Shown piece after piece: positions 55,011 through 64,000 of a DNA stretch of 64,000 nt. Source of the stretch: Bacillota bacterium (GTDB lineage: Bacteria; Bacillota; Clostridia; Christensenellales; Borkfalkiaceae). The position numbers and the translations under genes are program-made. The stretch's first letter is position 1. The number at the start of each line of letters is the position of its first letter. The stretch lies in assembly GCA_019423125.1 (NCBI GenBank), contig JAHZBZ010000002.1, positions 186,001-250,000 of the forward strand. The letters are read 5' to 3'. Under the pieces are notes generated by a model, which did no database searches, had not been told where the DNA came from, and saw nothing but the letters and a program-made list of their open reading frames with translations.

Positions 55011-55427
55011 TCAATCCCCGTTCAGCCCGTTGTGGTGCTTGACGCGCAGGCGGGCAAATGCGCGCTGCAACGCGCGGCGGTTAAGGCGATATTCCTCCGC
55101 ACTGCGGTTGCGGCGGAGCTGTTCCTCCGCGCGCTCTTTCGCCTCCCGCGCGCGGCTCTCGTTGATGTCCTCCGGCCACTCCACCGCCTCCGAAAAGGCG
55201 ATGGTCTCGTCGGGGCGGACCTCCACAAAACCCTCGCTCATGAACGCCTCGCGAGTCTTGCCGTCCGCAGTGATGCGGATACTGCCGGGCTCCGTCGCAA
55301 AGACCATGGGCATATGCCCGGACAAAATGGTGCAGGCTCCGCCCAGCGAGGGGATGTTGATGCTCTCCACCTCGCCGCGGAAGAAGGTCTTTTCGGGCGT
55401 TATGATCTCTAGAAAAAACGTCTTCAT
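55011..55427 (-). CDS. atpC: ATP synthase epsilon subunit
   Basis: The 138-residue protein has the N-terminal beta sandwich (FFLEIITPEKTFFRGEVESINIPSLGG in the usual order, residues 3-29) and the C-terminal two-helix region rich in Arg and Ala that can inhibit F1. It links the rotor to the c-ring. It is the last gene of the atp operon. Length is normal. Confidence 0.93.
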   Translation of the reverse strand: MKTFFLEIITPEKTFFRGEVESINIPSLGGACTILSGHMPMVFATEPGSIRITADGKTREAFMSEGFVEVRPDETIAFSEAVEWPEDINESRAREAKERAEEQLRRNRSAEEYRLNRRALQRAFARLRVKHHNGLNGD

Positions 55428-55454
55428 CTCCGTCCCTCCGTCCGTGCGCCGCCC

Positions 55455-57733
<2,279 letters not shown>

Positions 57734-57734
57734 C

Positions 57735-59291
<1,557 letters not shown>

Positions 59292-59317
59292 AAGTCACCT
59301 AAAAATCGCATGCGGCG

Positions 59318-59539
59318 TCAGATCGAGCGTTTGAGCTCTTCGAGACGGGTCCGAATTGAACCGTCAAACAGGACGTCGCCTATCTGTATGATGATCCCGC
59401 CGATGATTTTTTCGTCTATCGTATAGCGGACACCGTCACAGCCTTTGCTCTCGGCAAACGCCGCGATCTTGTCTGCGGTCTCGGGATCTGGTTTACGGGC
59501 AAGCGTGACCAGCGCTGTCTGTTTGTGTGCACCGTTCAT
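59318..59539 (-). CDS. atpH: ATP synthase delta subunit, C-terminal domain only
   Basis: Only 73 residues remain of a subunit that is normally about 180. The product MNGAHKQTALVTLARKPDPE onward ends YTIDEKIIGG, IIIQIGDVLFDGSIRTRLEELKR, a clear match to the C-terminal segment of the delta/OSCP subunit that binds subunit b. The N-terminal six-helix bundle that caps alpha is absent. The ATG overlaps the atpF stop (TGATG), with GGAG nine bases upstream. No frame upstream carries the missing domain, since that DNA is atpF. It may be reduced but functional, or the cap may be supplied elsewhere. Confidence 0.87.
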   Translation of the reverse strand: MNGAHKQTALVTLARKPDPETADKIAAFAESKGCDGVRYTIDEKIIGGIIIQIGDVLFDGSIRTRLEELKRSI

Positions 59540-60072
59540 CAGTCTTTGCTCCATTTTGCGAGGCTCTCTTCGATGAGCCGCTTGTCGTCTTCGGGCGTGA
59601 TCTCCCTGCCGAGCATCTTCTGTGCGACGGCGACGGAGACGTCCGTGATCTGCTTTTCAATGTCAGAAGCGAGCTTGCGGCGCTCCTCGGCCAGTTCCTC
59701 TTCCGTGCGGGTGAGCAGACCCTTCGCCTGCTGGCGCGCTTCCGCAACGATCTCGTCCGCCTTCTGGTTGGCGAGTTTGGTCGCGTTTTCGCGGATGACC
59801 GCGGCCTCCTGCTTCGCCTCGGAAAGGACACGCTCGGTGCTGCTCTTCATCTTCTTGACCTCTTCATTGAGGTCGGTGTTCTCTTTTTCCATCTGACGGA
59901 TCTTCTCCTGCCTCTCCCTGATCATCTTTTTGACGGGCTTAAAGAGAAGAAGATAGAGTCCGACCGTAAGGATGACCAGATTGATCAGATGCAGAACGAT
60001 GCTCTGCCATTCGACGCCGAGCGCCTCAAAGACGTTTGCGAGCATTTGATCGCCGAGAATAAACATAGACAT
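59539..60072 (-). CDS. atpF: ATP synthase b subunit
   Basis: The 177-residue protein has one N-terminal membrane helix (about 25-45, HLINLVILTVGLYLLLF) and a long charged coiled coil (about 48-165). It forms the peripheral stalk linking the a subunit to delta and alpha. Length is normal and there is no delta-domain fusion at its C-terminus, which ends LIEESLAKWSKD. Confidence 0.95.
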   Translation of the reverse strand: MSMFILGDQMLANVFEALGVEWQSIVLHLINLVILTVGLYLLLFKPVKKMIRERQEKIRQMEKENTDLNEEVKKMKSSTERVLSEAKQEAAVIRENATKLANQKADEIVAEARQQAKGLLTRTEEELAEERRKLASDIEKQITDVSVAVAQKMLGREITPEDDKRLIEESLAKWSKD

Positions 60073-60108
60073 TTCACACCTTTGTTCAAATTATTTTTTG
60101 AATGGGGT

Positions 60109-60366
60109 TTAAGCGACGAAGATCAGGAGAATGCTGACGAGCAAGCCGTAGATCGCAGTCGTCTCCGCAAACGCAAGGCCGAGCAGCAACATCGTGCGGA
60201 TCTTGCCGACCGCCTCGGGCTGGCGCGCGGTCGCCTCGACCGCCTTGCCCGTTGCGATGCCCATACCGATGCCCGCACCGAGACCGGTGAGAGCCGCAAG
60301 GCCTGCGCCGATGCAGGCGCCTTCGCTTGCAAGGAAATTCATAACCATTGAGATCAAAAGTGCCAT
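60109..60366 (-). CDS. atpE: ATP synthase c subunit
   Basis: The 85-residue double helix has the polar loop ARQPEA and the ion-binding glutamate Glu68 in AFAETTAIY. The first helix has GIGMGIATG where sodium-type subunits usually have a glutamine. The second helix has Thr after the Glu. The set looks more proton-type than sodium-type, but is not decisive. Confidence 0.95.
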   Translation of the reverse strand: MALLISMVMNFLASEGACIGAGLAALTGLGAGIGMGIATGKAVEATARQPEAVGKIRTMLLLGLAFAETTAIYGLLVSILLIFVA

Positions 60367-60436
60367 GAGATGTTACCTCCGTAAGGTTTTAACTATGAGA
60401 ATAAAATTTCTGCCGATGATGAGTTGTTCCCGCGAC

Positions 60437-61234
60437 TCAGTTTGCAGGCGTCTGCCCTGATGCCGCCGCTCGGATCTTGACCTTGTCCTTTTTGGGCTTT
60501 TTGGGTTTTTTGGGCGGCATTTCGATCGCCTCCTGCACAAACGTAAGCGTCAGCGACGCAAAGACGTAGGACTGGATCAACGCGTGGAAGAGCGTGAACA
60601 GCGGCGTGAGGACGGCGGGAAGAACGGCGGGAAGGATAAATATCCAGAGTTCTTCCGCGATGATGTAGATCATCTCCATGATCACCATGCCGCTCAGGAT
60701 ACTGCCGAAAAGACGGAAGGTCATGGAGACGGGAACGGCGAGATCGGTGATGATGTTGATGGGGTTGACAAAATGCAGCAGCCTGCGCGCCTTTTTGCGC
60801 GCAAAGCCGAGCGTGTGGATGAACAGGAAGGAACAGAGCGCGAGCGCAAAGCAGGCGCCGAGGTCCGCGATGGCAGGGCGAAGCCCGACAAGTTCGATCA
60901 AAACGCCGCAACAGATGTAAGCCGCCGCGCCGAGCGTATACGGCCCCATCATGCCGCTGTATTCCTCCGTCATCTCGTCCGCACTCTTGTCAAAGAAACT
61001 GACGAGCCATTCGAGAAACATCTGCCCGCCCGTGGGAGTCGTCTTCCAATGACGGATGATCGTAAGCCGCAGGATGAGCGCCGCAAGGAGCAAAAGCACC
61101 ACGACGACAAAGCCCGAGAACACGCTTCCGTTCACGACGAACCAGCCGATCTCGATGACGTGATCGCGCGGGAAAATTTTATCTGCCAGATGCGAAAAAT
61201 CGATCGCAAGCAGTTGTGCAGAAAGACCGTTCAA
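60437..61234 (-). CDS. atpB: ATP synthase a subunit
   Basis: The 265-residue membrane subunit has the essential arginine Arg174 in SMTFRLFGSILSG and the usual helices that form the ion half-channels. It ends in an unusual lysine/proline-rich tail (PPKKPKKPKKDK, about 238-249). The start is TTG (MNGLSAQ) with GAGG eight bases upstream. It is the first gene of the operon atpB-E-F-H-A-G-D-C; no atpI precedes it. Confidence 0.95.
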   Translation of the reverse strand: MNGLSAQLLAIDFSHLADKIFPRDHVIEIGWFVVNGSVFSGFVVVVLLLLAALILRLTIIRHWKTTPTGGQMFLEWLVSFFDKSADEMTEEYSGMMGPYTLGAAAYICCGVLIELVGLRPAIADLGACFALALCSFLFIHTLGFARKKARRLLHFVNPINIITDLAVPVSMTFRLFGSILSGMVIMEMIYIIAEELWIFILPAVLPAVLTPLFTLFHALIQSYVFASLTLTFVQEAIEMPPKKPKKPKKDKVKIRAAASGQTPAN

Positions 61235-61341
61235 TGATTTTTCCTCTCTCTTTCCTCTGTACTTAGAGTTATTCTACTACTTTTATCCCTTTTTTTCAAG
61301 CAAATCGACTTGCCTGTGAGATAAAAAATACTTATACATCT

Positions 61342-61370
61342 ATTATACCGATTTCACACAGTCTTCGCAT
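61342..61370 (-). promoter_or_regulatory. Promoter of the atp operon (ATGCGA-N17-TATAAT)
   Basis: On the minus strand the -10 TATAAT (61342-61347) has a partial -35 at 61365-61370. It lies about 100 bases before atpB. Confidence 0.6.
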
Positions 61371-61419
61371 TTGCGAAAACTTGCTTTCAGGATTTTCATC
61401 AATATTATGTGCCGCACTC

Positions 61420-61448
61420 TTGCTTTTTCGCGCTTTTTATGTTACAAT
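61420..61448 (+). promoter_or_regulatory. Promoter of the PH-like membrane protein gene (TTGCTT-N17-TACAAT)
   Basis: The -35 (61420-61425) and -10 (61443-61448) are 17 bases apart; GGAG follows at 61458. Confidence 0.7.
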
Positions 61449-61470
61449 TTTTGCAACGGAGAATTCAGAG

Positions 61471-61935
61471 ATGAAAACATATCGTTTTAAGCTTTCAAAA
61501 CTTGCGTTTGCCCTGTGCATCGCGGGCATCCTTCTCGGTGCCGCGGCGATCGCCTTTACGATCTATCGCATCATCCTGTTCGGGTTCCCCTCTTTCTACA
61601 TCGGGATCCAGCACGTTGTCCTTCTCATCGTAGGCGCACTCGCGATCGCGCTTTTCGTGTCCATCCTCGCGCGTTCCGTCTACAAGCTCACCGACAAAGA
61701 GCTGATCCTCTGGTTCGGGTTCATCAAGTCATCCTATAAACTTTCCGATATCGAATCGGTGCATCTGTTCAGCAAGACGAACAAGCTCGTCCTCTATTTC
61801 AAGGGCGACAAGTACACCGTGATCGTCGTAAAGCCCGAATGGTACAACGAGCTGACGAAGGAGATCCTCGCGCGCAACGACAAGATACGTTACGACGTGT
61901 CCACGACGGACGAAAACGACATAGAAGGAATGTAA
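61471..61935 (+). CDS. Membrane protein with bacterial PH-like domain
   Basis: The 154-residue protein starts MKTYRFKLSK, then has two membrane helices (about 10-32 and 42-65). A soluble C-terminal domain of beta strands around LTDKELILWFGFIKSSYKLSDIESV fits the bacterial pleckstrin-homology pattern seen in YdbT/YcxB-type proteins. Function is unknown; such proteins are thought to act in membrane stress. It is divergent from the atp operon and stands before an alcohol dehydrogenase gene. Confidence 0.68.
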   Translation: MKTYRFKLSKLAFALCIAGILLGAAAIAFTIYRIILFGFPSFYIGIQHVVLLIVGALAIALFVSILARSVYKLTDKELILWFGFIKSSYKLSDIESVHLFSKTNKLVLYFKGDKYTVIVVKPEWYNELTKEILARNDKIRYDVSTTDENDIEGM

Positions 61936-61990
61936 AACACACGGGCACGGCATCGCCGCGCCCGTCTTTTCTCTTTGCGGAGGTTTTAAA

Positions 61991-63025
61991 GTGCTCGCCT
62001 ATACCTATTTATCGCGCGGAAAATTCGCGCTCACACAAAAGCCCGTTCCCGCCCTTTCGGACGGGCGCGACGCGATCGTCCGCGTGACGCTTGCATCCGT
62101 CTGCACAAGCGATCTGCACATCAAACACGGCGACGTGCCGCGCGCCGTGCCCGGGACGACGATCGGACACGAAATGGTCGGCGTCGTGCACGCGCTCGGA
62201 GAAGACGTCAAAGGCCTGCGCGTGGGCGACCGCGTTGCCGTAAACGTGGAGACGTTCTGCGGAAAATGCTTCTTCTGCGAACACGGGTATGTCAACAACT
62301 GCACGGACAAAAACGGAGGCTGGGCGCTCGGCTGCCGCATCGACGGCGGACAGGCGGAATATGTGCGCGTTCCGTTTGCCGACACGGGGCTCACCCCTAT
62401 CCCCGACGGCGTTTCGGACGAAGCGGCGCTGTTCGTCGGCGATCTGCTCGCCACGGGATTCTGGGCGGCTCGCATCGGCGGCATCGGAACAGGCGAAACG
62501 GTGCTCATCCTCGGCGCGGGGCCCACGGGGCTCTGTACGCTCGAATGCGTGCTCCTGCATTCGCCTGCCCGCGTGATCGTCTGCGAAAAAGATTCCGCCC
62601 GCCGCGAGTTTGTCAAAAGACATTGGCCGAACGTTCTCACCGTACCGCCCGAGGGATTGCGGGATTTTGTCCTCGCAAACAGCGCGCACGGAGGCGCCGA
62701 CCGCGTGTTCGAAGTCGCGGGAACAAGCGAGACCTTCCGCCTCGCCTGGGAATGCGCACGGCCGAACGCGACGGTTGTGATCGTCGCGCTGTACGAAGGC
62801 GCGCAGAGCCTGCCCCTCCCCGAGATGTACGGAAAAAATCTTACCTTCAAGACGGGCGGAGTAGACGGCTGTGACTGCCGTGAGATCCTCTCGCTCATCA
62901 AGGAAGGAAAGCTGGATACGACCATGCTGCTCACCCACCGTTTTCCGCTCTCGCGCATCGACGAGGCCTACGATCTCTTCGAAAACAGAAAGGACGACGT
63001 CATCAAAGTCGCGATCCGTCCCTGA
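61991..63025 (+). CDS. Zinc-dependent alcohol dehydrogenase (MDR family)
   Basis: The 344-residue protein has the catalytic zinc ligands Cys38 and His60-Glu61 in GHE and the structural zinc cysteines 90, 93, 96 and 104. The Rossmann loop GAGPTGLC (about 174-181) binds NAD(P). The family oxidises or reduces small alcohols, polyols or aldehydes; the substrate is not clear. The start is GTG with CGGAGG upstream. It follows the PH-like gene by 55 bases on the same strand and ends before a bidirectional terminator. Confidence 0.9.
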   Translation: MLAYTYLSRGKFALTQKPVPALSDGRDAIVRVTLASVCTSDLHIKHGDVPRAVPGTTIGHEMVGVVHALGEDVKGLRVGDRVAVNVETFCGKCFFCEHGYVNNCTDKNGGWALGCRIDGGQAEYVRVPFADTGLTPIPDGVSDEAALFVGDLLATGFWAARIGGIGTGETVLILGAGPTGLCTLECVLLHSPARVIVCEKDSARREFVKRHWPNVLTVPPEGLRDFVLANSAHGGADRVFEVAGTSETFRLAWECARPNATVVIVALYEGAQSLPLPEMYGKNLTFKTGGVDGCDCREILSLIKEGKLDTTMLLTHRFPLSRIDEAYDLFENRKDDVIKVAIRP

Positions 63026-63093
63026 AGGCGCAAAACCTCATACGTCGGACCCCCTTGCGTTGCGCAAGCGAGTGTCCGCCTTGCCATACATCA

Positions 63094-63133
63094 AAAGCCG
63101 CCCGCCGCAGAAAAATCTGCGGCGGGCGGCTTT
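63094..63133. terminator. Bidirectional terminator hairpin
   Basis: An 18-bp perfect stem (AAAGCCGCCCGCCGCAGA with its complement) around a 4-base loop has A and T ends usable from both strands. It lies between convergent genes. Confidence 0.8.
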
Positions 63134-63220
63134 ATATTCCGACACATTGAAACATGCTTTTCCGTGCAAAAGCCTTTCGCGCCGCATCGCCGCGGCACGG
63201 GAAAAACGCGCGGACTTATG

Positions 63221-64000
63221 TTATGCTCTGTTCCTGTTTTTGTTGCGCTTCATCTGCTTTTCGATCGCGCGGATCTTGCGTTTGACGGGGAAACAACCAA
63301 AGACAGAGATGAGCCAAAGCGCCAACAGACAGAGCGCAGAGACGAATGTGAAGCCCAAAAACTGCGGCTGTGCACTCTGTATCATCTCGAGCTGAGAGGA
63401 CACATCCTGCCCCGCCGAGGCGAGGATGTCGGGCGCAAGCATGAGCGCCGCCGTGGGGATCGCCGCAAAGACGAGCCAGGGCAGAAGGCCCGTAAGTTTG
63501 ACATACCACATGCCGAGTTTTTTGTTCGACGCAAAAATGTGACCGAACGCAAAGAGCGCCAGAATGAGCCAGCACGCCGCCGACAAGCCGCAAAACGCGA
63601 TCGCTGCGGCAAGGATGCCGATCTTTGCCATGTCGAGCGTCTGCTCGTCCATCTCGTCTATCTGCGCGAGGATCTGCTGTTTGAGCTTTCCGATCAAATC
63701 ACCGCTCTCCTCACCGCTTCCCTGCTCGAAGACCTCGCCCGCAAATGCGAGATAGGAAAAATTCCCGTCTTCATCCACGGCATCATAGAGCAGAGGCGAA
63801 AAACTCTCCACATAGGCCTCCACATCCGCCTCGTCCACTTCTTCGCCGAGTTCGTCACGGATAAAAGTCGTGACAGCAGGTCCGAGCAGTTGCACCGCAC
63901 CGTCCACGTCGTTTTCGCTCAGCTTTTCGATGACTGGATCGAACGCCGCCGTAGAGATCTCTTCGGGAAGTTCGTCCGTTACGAACACCGCGAGCGCGGC
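63221..64000 (-). CDS. Membrane protein of unknown function (partial, runs off the right edge)
   Basis: The open frame continues past the window end, so the N-terminus is missing; the visible part covers 259 residues. It begins with the end of a hydrophobic stretch (AALAVF), followed by an acidic extracellular or lumenal-type domain rich in Glu and Asp (about 10-120 of the visible part). Three to four membrane helices (from about 125) and a basic cytosolic tail ending KRNKNRNRA follow. I do not recognise the family. A GTG at 63988 is a possible internal start but the frame stays open upstream. Confidence 0.6.
   Translation of the reverse strand, partial: AALAVFVTDELPEEISTAAFDPVIEKLSENDVDGAVQLLGPAVTTFIRDELGEEVDEADVEAYVESFSPLLYDAVDEDGNFSYLAFAGEVFEQGSGEESGDLIGKLKQQILAQIDEMDEQTLDMAKIGILAAAIAFCGLSAACWLILALFAFGHIFASNKKLGMWYVKLTGLLPWLVFAAIPTAALMLAPDILASAGQDVSSQLEMIQSAQPQFLGFTFVSALCLLALWLISVFGCFPVKRKIRAIEKQMKRNKNRNRA

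Noticed and set aside
60109..60366. Sodium-type c subunit
   Set aside because: The glutamine of the first helix is replaced by Met in GIGMGIA; Thr after Glu68 alone is not enough.

Overview
The window looks like chromosome of an anaerobic, GC-rich member of the Bacillota (class Clostridia or a close relative). Reasons: Gram-positive style regulation (a T-box leader, a ZTP/pfl riboswitch, a tetrahydrofolate riboswitch, a pyrR-led pyrimidine operon), strong GGAGG-type ribosome binding sites, many sigma-A promoters of the form TTGACA-N17-TATAAT, an oxygen-sensitive pyruvate formate-lyase, a meso-diaminopimelate dehydrogenase, a SpoVB-type flippase and LysM protein, and an ECF folate transporter. 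The genus cannot be fixed from the sequence. Nearly all of the DNA is ordinary, densely packed core chromosome. I see no insertion sequence, phage, CRISPR array, tRNA or rRNA.

Layout. 1-7.5 kb (minus strand): HAD phosphatase (cut by the window edge), HelD-type helicase, two adjacent GMP synthase genes (one lacking the glutaminase domain), IMP dehydrogenase and a membrane-anchored protein. 7.7-10.6 kb: a lipoprotein, a decayed FtsX-type permease fragment, hemW and an alkyltransferase. 10.8-16.7 kb: lepA, divergently a glycerophosphodiesterase, an AraC regulator, and an APH-like kinase coupled to an esterase. 16.7-24 kb: pflA-pflB behind a ZTP riboswitch, ddh, and a galK-galM-phosphodiesterase cluster. 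24-26.6 kb: a stand-alone TrpB2 under a tryptophan T-box, then a secreted polysaccharide deacetylase. 26.6-33 kb: pyrR-B-C-E-F-K-D operon with an attenuator. 33-38.8 kb: phosphoesterase, small Cys-rich proteins, LysM protein, SpoVB-like flippase, riboswitch-controlled folT, DUF421/DUF4363 pair. 39-44.7 kb: uvrB-uvrA and a tandem pair of small winged-helix membrane proteins. 44.8-51.5 kb: acyl-CoA synthetase, amino-acid ABC transporter with a TrpR-like gene, histidine phosphatase, aminotransferase. 51.6-55 kb: MgtE with a doubled N domain, AEC carrier, low-MW phosphatase. 55-61.2 kb: the whole F-type ATP synthase operon (atpBEFHAGDC) with a strongly shortened delta subunit. 61.4-64 kb: PH-like membrane protein, zinc alcohol dehydrogenase and a membrane protein cut by the window edge.

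How it fits together. The genes describe a fermentative cell that makes UMP and GMP de novo, splits pyruvate to formate and acetyl-CoA, uses galactose, imports folate and amino acids, and probably salvages indole to tryptophan. One-carbon supply is a recurring theme: the ZTP riboswitch on pflB and the THF riboswitch on folT both sense folate-linked one-carbon status.

The most notable points are the delta subunit reduced to its C-terminal domain, the tandem GMP synthases, five copies of a palindromic intergenic element around TTATG-NN-TGACATA, the ZTP riboswitch on pyruvate formate-lyase, and MgtE with a duplicated N-terminal domain. I found no convincing wholly new multi-gene system.
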